Shown piece after piece: positions 26,581 to 34,512 of a DNA stretch of 64,000 nt. The position numbers were made by a program, and so were the translations under genes. The stretch covers positions 781,006 through 845,005 of the forward strand of contig NZ_JACKVK010000013.1 of the NCBI RefSeq assembly GCF_025823185.1, in the 5' to 3' direction. The first letter of the stretch is position 1; the number at the start of each line of letters is the position of its first letter. Under the pieces are notes generated by a model that was not told where the DNA came from, searched no databases, and was given only the letters and a program-made list of their open reading frames with translations. The DNA is from Mycobacterium yunnanensis. Its GTDB lineage: Bacteria; Actinomycetota; Actinomycetes; Mycobacteriales; Mycobacteriaceae.

Positions 26581-27363
26581 TCAGCTTCCGAACGCCTTCT
26601 TCGGCGGCGTCGTGGGCTCCGGCAGTTCCCCGGGGTACGGCAGTTCCAGCGCTTCGCGCTGCACGACGAACAACTGGTCGCACGCCGCCAGCGCGGCGTC
26701 GAGCATCTTGTCCAGCGTCGTGCGGGGGAAGGTCGCGCCCTCTCCGGTGCCCTGAATCTCCACCAGGGTCCCGGTGTCGGTGGCGACGACGTTCATGTCG
26801 ACCTCCGCGCGGGAGTCCTCTTCATACGGTAGGTCGGTCCGCACGCGACCGTCGACGACACCGACCGACACCGCCGCGATGGCGCACGACAACGGCCGCG
26901 GATCCGACAACCGGCCGGCGGCCGACAGGTAGGTCACCGCGTCGGACAGCGCCACGTAGGCGCCGGTGATCGCGGCGGTCCTGGTGCCGCCGTCGGCCTG
27001 GAGGACGTCGCAGTCGATCGCGATCGTGTTCTCCCCCAACGCGGCCAGGTCGATGCACGCCCGCAGCGACCGGCCGACCAGCCGGCTGATCTCCTGAGTG
27101 CGGCCACCGACCTTGCCCCGCACCGATTCACGGTCCGACCGCGTGTGGGTCGCGGCGGGCAGCATCGCGTATTCGGCGGTGAGCCAGCCCAGTCCCGAGC
27201 CCTTGCGCCAGCGGGGCACGCCCTCGGTCACGCTGGCGGTGCACATCACGCGTGTCTGACCGAACTCGACCAGGACGGATCCGGCCGGATGCTTGGTGAA
27301 ACCGCGGGTGATGGTTACCGGGCGTAGCTCGTCGTCGAGTCGGCCGTCTTCTCGTCTGGACAC
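26581..27363 (-). CDS. rph: Ribonuclease PH
   Basis: 260 residues. Phosphorolytic 3'-5' exoribonuclease that trims tRNA 3' extensions. Family motifs: FGQTRVMCTASV (about 31-42), GWLTAEYAMLPAATHTRS (about 59-76), GRTQEISRLVGRSLRA with the phosphate-binding Arg, DCDVLQADGGTRTAAITGAYVAL (about 118-140) and EIQGTGEGATFPR (about 208). All are intact. It lies between the cAMP phosphodiesterase and rdgB genes on one strand, probably an operon. Confidence 0.96.
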   Translation of the reverse strand: MSRREDGRLDDELRPVTITRGFTKHPAGSVLVEFGQTRVMCTASVTEGVPRWRKGSGLGWLTAEYAMLPAATHTRSDRESVRGKVGGRTQEISRLVGRSLRACIDLAALGENTIAIDCDVLQADGGTRTAAITGAYVALSDAVTYLSAAGRLSDPRPLSCAIAAVSVGVVDGRVRTDLPYEEDSRAEVDMNVVATDTGTLVEIQGTGEGATFPRTTLDKMLDAALAACDQLFVVQREALELPYPGELPEPTTPPKKAFGS

Positions 27364-27393
27364 CCGCCAACCCTAACCGCTGGGCCGCGGGGG

Positions 27394-28167
27394 TTAGTGC
27401 GCCGTCACCTCGAAGGTCTCGTTGCACACGACGGCGTGCACCGGACCGTCGAACTCGGCCTTGGCCTCGCTGATGACGTCTTCGCGCGACGTCCAGGGCG
27501 GGATGTGGGTCAGCAGCAGTTCGTGCACTCCGGCCTTGGCGGCCACGCGGCCGGCCTCGGTGCCCGAGAGGTGCAGCGCCGGCGGCCGGTCGGCGGCGTG
27601 CGTCCACGACGCCTCGCACAGGAACACGTCGGCGCCGGTGGCCAGCTCGATGAGCTGGTCGCAGTAGCCGGTGTCACCGCTGTAGACCAGCGTCGCCCCG
27701 GAGGGGTCGGTGAAGCGCATTCCGTAGGACTCCGTGGGATGGCAGACCTTGCGGGGCAACACGGTCAGGGCCCCGATCTGGACGGCCTCGCCGTCGACCC
27801 ACGGACGGACGTCGAAGATGTCGGTGAAGTCGTCGATCTCGCCGCCCTCGGGCGAGGACGCCGCGCCAAGCCGCGACCAGGTGTCCGACGGTCCGTACAT
27901 GCGCGCGCGACCCTCGGGGGGCGTGGGATGGTAGCGACGCCAGACGAACAAGCCGGGCAGGTCCAGACAGTGGTCGGCGTGCAGATGCGACAGCAGGACG
28001 TCGACCGTGCCGGGATCGGTGTGGCGCTGCAGCGCGCCGAGCACGCCGCCGCCGAAGTCGACCGCCAGCGGCGGGGTGTCCGGTGCGGTGACGAGATACC
28101 CCGAGGCAGGCGAATCCGGCCCGGTGACGCTACCGGAACACCCCAGTACGGTGACTCGCACGCCCAT
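27394..28167 (-). CDS. MBL-fold cAMP phosphodiesterase (Rv1339 homologue)
   Basis: 257 residues. Metallo-beta-lactamase fold with the zinc motif SHLHADH (about 60-66), a further aspartate in SGDTGYCDQ (about 164) and a C-terminal LTHIPPW histidine. In M. tuberculosis the orthologue Rv1339 has been reported as an atypical cAMP phosphodiesterase that lowers cytosolic cAMP. Identity is supported by position next to rph and rdgB. murI, which precedes this gene in M. tuberculosis and M. smegmatis, is absent here: the 171 bases upstream are non-coding up to the rhomboid gene. Confidence 0.88.
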   Translation of the reverse strand: MGVRVTVLGCSGSVTGPDSPASGYLVTAPDTPPLAVDFGGGVLGALQRHTDPGTVDVLLSHLHADHCLDLPGLFVWRRYHPTPPEGRARMYGPSDTWSRLGAASSPEGGEIDDFTDIFDVRPWVDGEAVQIGALTVLPRKVCHPTESYGMRFTDPSGATLVYSGDTGYCDQLIELATGADVFLCEASWTHAADRPPALHLSGTEAGRVAAKAGVHELLLTHIPPWTSREDVISEAKAEFDGPVHAVVCNETFEVTAH

Positions 28168-28338
28168 CAGCTTGCCATGCCCGCGATCCTCGCGACGAAG
28201 ACATCAGTGCAATTCGTCACGAGTTTCTCGAAGTGGTCGAATCGTGACCTTCGAGCTAGCACGACGGCGGCCAAACCGAGGGGTGCGACGCGTCGTAAAT
28301 GTCGACCACGAGCCGTTTCAGCAAAGCGCATGCGGCGC

Positions 28339-28995
28339 TCATACGCCGGCGCGCGGGATGGTCTTCGCCGGCCGCCTCGCCCTCGCGTGCCGCTCCGGAC
28401 CGGACAGCACGTACGCGGCGAAGACCCCGGCCACACCACCGCAGAGGTGGCCCTGCCAGGACACTCCGAAGGTGCCGGGTAGCGCGCCCCACAACACACC
28501 GCCGTAGACGAGGAACACCATGATGCCGACGACGATCTGCCAGGCGTGGCGGGTGAAGAAGCCGAACACGATGAGGAAGGTCAGCCACCCGAAGATCAGC
28601 CCCGAGGCGCCGATGTGGTTGGTCTCCACCCCGGCCGGTGCGCCGACGTTGCCGATCACCCACGTGCCAAGGCCGCCAAGGATCCAGACGATCGCGGTGG
28701 CGTAGACGAACCGGGCCATCCCGGCGAGGGAGACCAGGAAGCCGAGCACCAGCGCGGGCACGGTGTTCGCGGCCAGGTGCGCCCAGTTCGCGTGCAGCAG
28801 CGGGGCCCACAGAATGCCCCAGAGTCCGTCCACCTCCAGCGGCCGGATGCCGTCCTGCTCGAGCCGGCTGCCGGACACCTGGTCGACCGCCTCCACGACG
28901 TAGAGCAGGGCGACGAAGGCGAGGACGGTGGTGCCGCCGATCATCCAGCCCGGCTTCTTCGGGTCGGCCGACAGGCCCGGTCCGCTGGTCGCCAT
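28339..28995 (-). CDS. Rhomboid-family intramembrane serine protease (Rv1337 homologue)
   Basis: 218 residues from ATG 28995; earlier in-frame sequence is non-hydrophobic and rejected. Six hydrophobic segments. Rhomboid features: HANWAHLAANTVPALVLG (about 69-86), catalytic serine in NHIGASGLIFGW (about residue 130) and the partner histidine in GHLCGGVAG (about 185). It cleaves transmembrane helices of unknown substrates. In M. tuberculosis it is flanked by cysM and murI; both neighbours are missing here. Confidence 0.92.
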   Translation of the reverse strand: MATSGPGLSADPKKPGWMIGGTTVLAFVALLYVVEAVDQVSGSRLEQDGIRPLEVDGLWGILWAPLLHANWAHLAANTVPALVLGFLVSLAGMARFVYATAIVWILGGLGTWVIGNVGAPAGVETNHIGASGLIFGWLTFLIVFGFFTRHAWQIVVGIMVFLVYGGVLWGALPGTFGVSWQGHLCGGVAGVFAAYVLSGPERHARARRPAKTIPRAGV

Positions 28996-29056
28996 AGCCG
29001 CCCCTTCCGACGCGTCTGCGTGTCCTCTCGAGGCTACCGGCGCGCGCCGGGGCCCA

Positions 29057-30085
29057 CTACGCCGTGAACGCTCCCGGCACCAGGTCGCGGTAGCTCGGGA
29101 CGCCGGCGATCGTGTCGGCGGCGACGACCGCGGCAAGCACGGCGGTGGCCAGGCAGTCGGCGGCGGCCGTCCCGACCAGGGTGGCCAGTCTGGTCTCCGG
29201 CGACATCGCGGCCGGGGTGTCGGATGCGGGTGCGACCTCGACGGCTCCGGTGGACAGCGCGAAGACGGTGTCGCCGTCCAACGGCGTGTGCGACGGTCTC
29301 GTGGTGCGCGCCAGGCCGTCCTGCGCGGCGACGGCCACGCGCTTGCAGGCGGCCTTGCTCAGTGCGGCGTCGGTGGCGACGACGGCGATGGTGGTGTTCA
29401 GCGGCGACTCCTCGGCTTCCCGCCGCTGCAGTGCCGCGATCTGATCCGCCGGCGGCGGAGTCAGTCCCCACTCGGCGACGAGGTCGGCCATCCAGGGCAG
29501 CCCGGTCCTCGGGTCGACGACGTTGCCCGCCGCGTTCACCACCACCACGGCGCCGACGGTGACGCCGATGTCCTCGAGCGTCACCGACGCGGTGCCCAGA
29601 CCGCCCTTGAGAATGCCCGCCCGGGCGCCCACCCCGGCGCCGACGTTGCCCATCGGCACCTCGACGCCGGCGGCGTCGGCCGCGGCGGCCCCGAACTCGG
29701 CGGTCGGGCGGCACGCCCAGCCGCCGACGGGAAGGTCGAAGATGACCGCGGCGGGCACGATCGGCACCAGGCCGCCGTCCATGGCGACACCGCGGTCGTG
29801 GCGCTCCAACCAGCCCATGACGCCGTCGGCGGCGGCAAGTCCGTAGGCACTACCGCCCGTCAGGACGACGGCGTCGACGTAGCGCACGCTGTTGGCGGGG
29901 TCGAGCAGGTCGGTCTCGCGGGTGCCTGGCGCGCCACCGCGCACGTCGACCGCACCGGTGGTGCCCGGCGGCACCAGGACCACCGTGGTGCCGCACGCCC
30001 AACCGGTCCCCAGCGTCGCGTCCGGGTCGAGCCGGTGGTGGTTGCCGACCAGGATGCCCGCGACGTCGGTGATGGAGCCGGTCAA
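29057..30085 (-). CDS. P1-family (DmpA-like) peptidase (Rv1333 homologue)
   Basis: 342 residues from a TTG start at 30085 that overlaps the stop of the upstream DUF2017 gene (TTGA); no better start exists downstream before ITDVAGILVGNHH. P1/DmpA aminopeptidases are N-terminal nucleophile hydrolases that self-cleave before a Ser/Thr; here the candidate is the LNTTIAVVATDAALSK segment (about residue 235). Other family marks: VVLTGGSAYGLAAADGVMGWLE, GNVGAGVGARAGILKGGLGTAS, SHTPLDGDTVFALSTG. Length matches Rv1333. The gene that follows in M. tuberculosis (mec, then cysO and cysM) is absent. Confidence 0.88.
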   Translation of the reverse strand: MTGSITDVAGILVGNHHRLDPDATLGTGWACGTTVVLVPPGTTGAVDVRGGAPGTRETDLLDPANSVRYVDAVVLTGGSAYGLAAADGVMGWLERHDRGVAMDGGLVPIVPAAVIFDLPVGGWACRPTAEFGAAAADAAGVEVPMGNVGAGVGARAGILKGGLGTASVTLEDIGVTVGAVVVVNAAGNVVDPRTGLPWMADLVAEWGLTPPPADQIAALQRREAEESPLNTTIAVVATDAALSKAACKRVAVAAQDGLARTTRPSHTPLDGDTVFALSTGAVEVAPASDTPAAMSPETRLATLVGTAAADCLATAVLAAVVAADTIAGVPSYRDLVPGAFTA

Positions 30086-30666
30086 GAACGCTTGCCCATC
30101 AGCCCCAGAACCAGGTATTCCTGCAGCACGGTCAGCCACTGGTACACGTCGAGGTGACCCGCCATCGGGTGTTCGGCAGGCAGGTGGTCGGGGCCGTCGG
30201 CGCCGATCTCGAGCATGGTGCCCAACGCCAGCCGGACGTCGTTGACGCATGCCACCCAGCAGTGTGCGTCGTCCTCGGCGATCTCGAATCGGCCGCCGCT
30301 CAGGGGCAGGGTGTCCAGAAGCCGTTGAGCGGCATGTCGTTTGGCCTCGATGATCTCGGGCTCGTGCAGGCTGCGCAGTGCACTGTTGAGGCTCTCGGCG
30401 GTGCGCGAGCCCGCCGGATGGTCGTGCTGAGGCCGGAAGAAGTCCGGCAGCAACCGCAGCATGGTGTCGTCCTCCGGCGGCGTCGAGTGGCCGGTGCGCA
30501 TGCCGGTGAGTTCCTCGAGTTCGTCGGTGGGCGAAGATGTTTCGCGCTCGTCGAGCATCTCGGTCAGTGAGTTGACCAGGCTTTGCAGCAACGTCGCCTC
30601 GTGCGCGTCGAGCGCCGACCGAAACCGCGGGCCCTCAGCGGTTTCCACCCGCTTCCACTTTCGCAC
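30082..30666 (-). CDS. DUF2017 protein (Rv1332 homologue)
   Basis: 194 residues, soluble. DUF2017 pattern: the N-terminal MRKWKRVETAEGPRFRSALDAHEATLLQSLVNSLTEML, LRLLPDFFRP (about 70-79), and the C-terminal DVYQWLTVLQEYLVLGLM. M. tuberculosis Rv1332 is annotated as a putative regulator, without proof. It lies 12 bases after clpS and is translationally coupled to the P1 peptidase gene, an order (clpS-DUF2017-peptidase) kept throughout actinobacteria. Confidence 0.85.
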   Translation of the reverse strand: MRKWKRVETAEGPRFRSALDAHEATLLQSLVNSLTEMLDERETSSPTDELEELTGMRTGHSTPPEDDTMLRLLPDFFRPQHDHPAGSRTAESLNSALRSLHEPEIIEAKRHAAQRLLDTLPLSGGRFEIAEDDAHCWVACVNDVRLALGTMLEIGADGPDHLPAEHPMAGHLDVYQWLTVLQEYLVLGLMGKRS

Positions 30667-30678
30667 GACGGGGCCGGC

Positions 30679-30993
30679 TCAGCGATCCTGCTGCATGGTG
30701 GCCCACAGCCCCGCCGCATGCAGCTTGGTCACGTCGATCTCCATGGCTTCCCGACTTCCCGCCGACACCACGGCCTTGCCTTCCTCGTGCACCTGCATCA
30801 TGAGCTTGGTCGCGTGGGGCTCGCTGTACCCGAAGAGCTTCTGGAACACGTAGGTCACGTACGACATGAGGTTCACCGGATCGTCCCAGACGAGGGTGAC
30901 CCAAGGACTCTCGGTGGCCGCCGATTCGTCCGTGGTGGTCTCCGCGCCGCGCTCCACGCGAGTCCCTGGCTTGGTTCGCGCCGGGGTAACCAT
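30679..30993 (-). CDS. clpS: ATP-dependent Clp protease adaptor ClpS
   Basis: 104 residues from ATG 30993. Adaptor that delivers N-degron substrates to ClpC/ClpP. ClpS core: WVTLVWDDPVNLMSYVTYVFQKLFGYSEPHATKLMMQVHEEGKAVV (about 31-76), containing the Asp-x-x-Asn and downstream His that bind the substrate alpha-amino group, and the C-terminal KLHAAGLWATMQQ. The flexible, disordered N-terminus (about 25 residues) is usual. Divergent from pncB1 with 67 bases between. Confidence 0.94.
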   Translation of the reverse strand: MVTPARTKPGTRVERGAETTTDESAATESPWVTLVWDDPVNLMSYVTYVFQKLFGYSEPHATKLMMQVHEEGKAVVSAGSREAMEIDVTKLHAAGLWATMQQDR

Positions 30994-31060
30994 GCCGCCA
31001 AGAATAGACACCCGTCTCGGCGTCGGTCCGAACGGCCACGGTTGGCATACGGTTGGCACC

Positions 31061-32398
31061 GTGACTTCCCACGATCGCACTGTCGAGGAGTGCGCGGCGA
31101 CGGCTTTGCTAACCGACAAGTACGAGCTGACCATGCTCGCCGCCGCGCTGCGTGACGGCACCGCCGAACGCAGGACCACCTTCGAGGTGTTCGCCCGGCG
31201 GCTGCCCGACGGTCGTCGCTACGGCGTCGTCGCCGGCACGGGCCGGTTCCTGGAAGCACTGCCGCGCTTCAGGTTCGACGAGACCGCCCTGGCCCTGGTG
31301 GCCGACTTCCTCGACGAGGCGACCCTGGCGTACCTGGCCGACTACCGCTTCTCCGGCGACGTCGACGGCTATCCCGAGGGCGAGCTGTACTTTCCGGGCT
31401 CCCCCGTGCTGTCCCTGCACGGCACCTTCGCCGAGTGCGTGTTGCTCGAGACCCTGGCACTGTCCATCTTCAACCACGACTGCGCGATCGCCTCCGCGGC
31501 AGCCAGGATGGTCAGCGCCGCCGAGGGACGTCCGCTCATCGAGATGGGCTCCCGGCGCACACACGAGATGGCGGCCGTCGCCGCGGCGCGTGCGGCCTAC
31601 GTCGCGGGGTTCACGGGGTCGTCGAACCTCGAGGCCGAGCGCCGCTACGGCGTTCCCGCGCTCGGCACCAGCGCCCACGCGTTCACGCTGCTGCACACCA
31701 CCCCCGACGGACCCGACGAGCAGGCTGCGTTCCGCGCCCAGGTCGAGGCGCTCGGCGTCGGCACGACGCTGCTCGTCGACACCTACGACATCACCGCGGG
31801 CGTGGCCAATGCCGTGGCGGTGGCGGGCCCGGACCTCGGTGCGGTCCGCATCGACTCCGGCGACCTTGGCGTGCTGGCGCGCAAGGTCCGCGCGCAGCTC
31901 GACGAGCTCGGCGCGACGAACACCCGCATCGTGGTGACCAGCGATCTCGACGAGTTCGCCATCGCCGCGTTGCGCGCCGAGCCGGTCGACTCCTACGGCG
32001 TGGGCACCTCCCTGGTCACCGGGTCGGGCTCGCCAACGGCGGGCATGGTCTACAAGCTCGTCGAGGTCGACGGTGTCCCCGTCGCCAAGCGCAGCAGCCA
32101 CAAGGAGTCCCACGGCGGCCGCAAGCAGGCCTACCGGTTGGCCAAGCCGACGGGCACGGTCGTCGAGGAGGTCGTGCAGCTGGTCAGCAGCCCCGCGGTC
32201 CAGGTCGACGGGTTGGTCGCCACCGCGCTGGCGCAGCCGTTGGTGCGCGGCGGCGAGGTCGTCGCCGACGCCGATCTGCAGGCCGCGCGCAACCGCGTCG
32301 CCGCCGGGCTCGTCAGCCTGCCGTGGGACGGGCTGGGGCTCTCCAGCGGCGAGCCGGCGATCCCCACCCGCATGGTCGACGCCACGCGACGGGCCTGA
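31061..32398 (+). CDS. pncB1: Nicotinate phosphoribosyltransferase
   Basis: 445 residues from GTG 31061. It converts nicotinate plus PRPP to nicotinate mononucleotide in NAD salvage. Family motifs: LLTDKYELTMLAAALRDG near the start, FEVFARRLPDGRRYGVVAG, GSRRTHEMAAVAAARAAYVAGFTGSSNLEA (about 166-195), VRIDSGDLGVLARKVR (about 263-278) and VGTSLVTGSGSPTAGMVYKLVEV. Its position between clpS and dinG equals Rv1330c. The stop is 6 bases before the dinG start, so they are co-transcribed. Confidence 0.93.
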   Translation: MTSHDRTVEECAATALLTDKYELTMLAAALRDGTAERRTTFEVFARRLPDGRRYGVVAGTGRFLEALPRFRFDETALALVADFLDEATLAYLADYRFSGDVDGYPEGELYFPGSPVLSLHGTFAECVLLETLALSIFNHDCAIASAAARMVSAAEGRPLIEMGSRRTHEMAAVAAARAAYVAGFTGSSNLEAERRYGVPALGTSAHAFTLLHTTPDGPDEQAAFRAQVEALGVGTTLLVDTYDITAGVANAVAVAGPDLGAVRIDSGDLGVLARKVRAQLDELGATNTRIVVTSDLDEFAIAALRAEPVDSYGVGTSLVTGSGSPTAGMVYKLVEVDGVPVAKRSSHKESHGGRKQAYRLAKPTGTVVEEVVQLVSSPAVQVDGLVATALAQPLVRGGEVVADADLQAARNRVAAGLVSLPWDGLGLSSGEPAIPTRMVDATRRA

Positions 32399-32404
32399 GG
32401 AGCA

Positions 32405-34408
32405 GTGACGGGCGACGTCAAGGAACTGTTGGACAAGGCCGTCAGCGCGCTCGGCGGTACCGAACGCAGCGGCCAGATCGAGATGGCCGAGGCGGTCGAC
32501 CACGCCTTCGAGACCGGTGAGCACCTTGCGGTGCAGGCCGGCACCGGCACGGGAAAGTCGCTGGCGTACCTGGTGCCCTCGATCAAGCGGGCAATGGAGC
32601 GGGCCGAACCGGTCGTGATCTCGACCGCGACCATCGCGCTGCAGCGTCAGCTGTTCGACCGCGACCTGCCCAGGCTGGCTGACGCACTCACCGGTGAGAT
32701 GCCGCGGCGCCCCGAGTTCGCCCTGCTGAAGGGGCGCGGAAACTATCTGTGCCTGAACAAGGTTCACGGCGGGGCCACCGACTCCGACGACCTGCCGCAG
32801 GACGAGTTGTTCGACGCCGTGGCGACGACCGCGTTGGGCCGCGAGGTCAAGCGTCTGATGGAGTGGGCGTCGGACACCGAGACCGGCGACCGCGACGACG
32901 TGGTTCCCGGTGTCGCCGACCGGTCCTGGGGTCAGGTCAGCGTGTCCGCCAGGGAATGCCTCGGTGCCGCCCGGTGCACCTACGGCGCGGACTGCTTCGC
33001 CGAGAAGGCCAGGGGCACCGCCGCCACGGCCGATGTCGTCGTCACCAACCACGCCCTGTTGGCCATCGACGCGATCTCCGACATCAACGTGCTGCCCGAG
33101 CACCAACTCCTCGTGGTCGACGAGGCTCACGAACTCGTCGACCGGGTCACCAGCGTGGCCACCGGCGAGTTGTCGGCCACCATGCTCGGCGTGGCCCTGC
33201 GGCGCTCCGCGCGCCTCGTCGAGCCGGAAACCGCCGAACGCTTCGAGGCGTCGGTGGCGACGTTCACCTCCGCGCTCTACGACACCGAACCCGGCCGCAA
33301 GGACGTCCTCGACGAGGAGATGGCCACCTACCTCACCGCACTGCGGGATGCCGCCGACCGCGTCCGGATGGCGATCGACACCGCCCCGGCCGATCCCAAG
33401 GCGGCAGCCGCCCGCAACGAAGCCGTCACGGCGCTCAACGACGTCAGCGACACCGCGTCGCGCATCCTGACCTCCTTCGGGCCGGCGATCCCCGACCGCA
33501 CCGACGTGGTGTGGGTGGACCAGGACGAGGTGCGGGGTACTTCGGCGGGCAGGAGCGGAGCGACCGGGGGGTCGAGTCGGCGGGCGATCCTGCGGGTGGC
33601 ACCGCTGTCGGTGGCGATGCTGTTGCGCAACAGGCTCTTCGAGCAGTCGACGGTCATCCTGACCTCGGCGACGTTGACCATCGGCGGCACGTTCGACTCG
33701 ATGGCGCGGGCCTGGGGCCTGACCGGTGCCGAGGCGCCCACCTGGAAGGGCGTCGACGTCGGATCGCCCTTCGCCCACGGCAAGTCGGGCATCCTCTACG
33801 TCGCCGCGCACCTGCCGCCGCCCGGCCGCGACGGCACCGGGTCGGCCGAGCAGCTCGACGAGATCGAGGCACTGGTCACCGCGGCGGGCGGCCGCACGCT
33901 GGGCCTGTTCTCCTCCATGCGCGCCGCCAAGGCGACGGCCGAGGCCATGCGCGGTCGCCTGTCGACGCCCGTGCTGTGTCAGGGCGAGGACACCACCTCC
34001 GCGCTGGTGCGCCGCTTCGCCGCCGACGACGCCACCACGCTGTTCGGCACGCTGTCGCTGTGGCAGGGCGTCGACGTGCCCGGGCCGTCGCTGTCGCTGG
34101 TGCTCATCGACCGAATCCCCTTCCCCCGCCCCGACGATCCGCTCGTCACGGCCCGTCAGCGCGCGGTGGCCGCCCACGGGGGCAACGGGTTCATGGCGGT
34201 CGCCGCCACCCACGCGGCGCTGCTGCTGGCCCAGGGCGCAGGGCGGCTGCTCCGCAGCGTCGACGACCGGGGCGTGGTGGCGGTTCTGGACTCGAGGATG
34301 GCGACGGCCCGCTACGCCGGGTTCCTGCGCGCGTCGCTGCCGCCGTTCTGGGCGACCACCGACCCCAGCCAGGTCCGACGGGCCCTGGAACGCCTGCGCG
34401 ACGGGTAG
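32405..34408 (+). CDS. dinG: DinG-family ATP-dependent DNA helicase
   Basis: 667 residues, GTG start. XPD/DinG superfamily 2 helicase unwinding DNA with 5'-3' polarity. Walker A AGTGTGKS (Lys51), Walker B/DEAH box VVDEAHEL (about 238), helicase motif VILTSATLTIGG (about 417), and motif VI SLSLVLIDRIPFPRPDDP...GAGRLLRS. Four cysteines in the first insert (YLCLNK, ARECLGAARCTYGADCF; about 116-198) form the iron-sulfur cluster. Synteny equals Rv1329c. No SOS box was identified upstream. Confidence 0.94.
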   Translation: MTGDVKELLDKAVSALGGTERSGQIEMAEAVDHAFETGEHLAVQAGTGTGKSLAYLVPSIKRAMERAEPVVISTATIALQRQLFDRDLPRLADALTGEMPRRPEFALLKGRGNYLCLNKVHGGATDSDDLPQDELFDAVATTALGREVKRLMEWASDTETGDRDDVVPGVADRSWGQVSVSARECLGAARCTYGADCFAEKARGTAATADVVVTNHALLAIDAISDINVLPEHQLLVVDEAHELVDRVTSVATGELSATMLGVALRRSARLVEPETAERFEASVATFTSALYDTEPGRKDVLDEEMATYLTALRDAADRVRMAIDTAPADPKAAAARNEAVTALNDVSDTASRILTSFGPAIPDRTDVVWVDQDEVRGTSAGRSGATGGSSRRAILRVAPLSVAMLLRNRLFEQSTVILTSATLTIGGTFDSMARAWGLTGAEAPTWKGVDVGSPFAHGKSGILYVAAHLPPPGRDGTGSAEQLDEIEALVTAAGGRTLGLFSSMRAAKATAEAMRGRLSTPVLCQGEDTTSALVRRFAADDATTLFGTLSLWQGVDVPGPSLSLVLIDRIPFPRPDDPLVTARQRAVAAHGGNGFMAVAATHAALLLAQGAGRLLRSVDDRGVVAVLDSRMATARYAGFLRASLPPFWATTDPSQVRRALERLRDG

Positions 34409-34512
34409 GACGACTCGAAGTTGGGATCGGGGTCCGCGGACATCTCTATCCTGGCCTGCACGTACACCAGCGCGCCGACCCGGCGCCGGGCGGAGCAGAA
34501 GGGGCGGCGTCG

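Noticed and set aside
28167..28499. Frame in the place of murI
   Set aside because: Arg/Pro-rich, no Asp/Cys racemase motifs, and overlaps the rhomboid C-terminus; it is not a murI remnant.
31040..31060. Direct repeat GGTTGGCA twice before pncB1
   Set aside because: Short and unsupported by any regulator or conserved site; too likely by chance.
31109..34213. 1034-codon minus-strand frame
   Set aside because: Antisense shadow of pncB1 and dinG; composition is not protein-like and the sense genes are clear.
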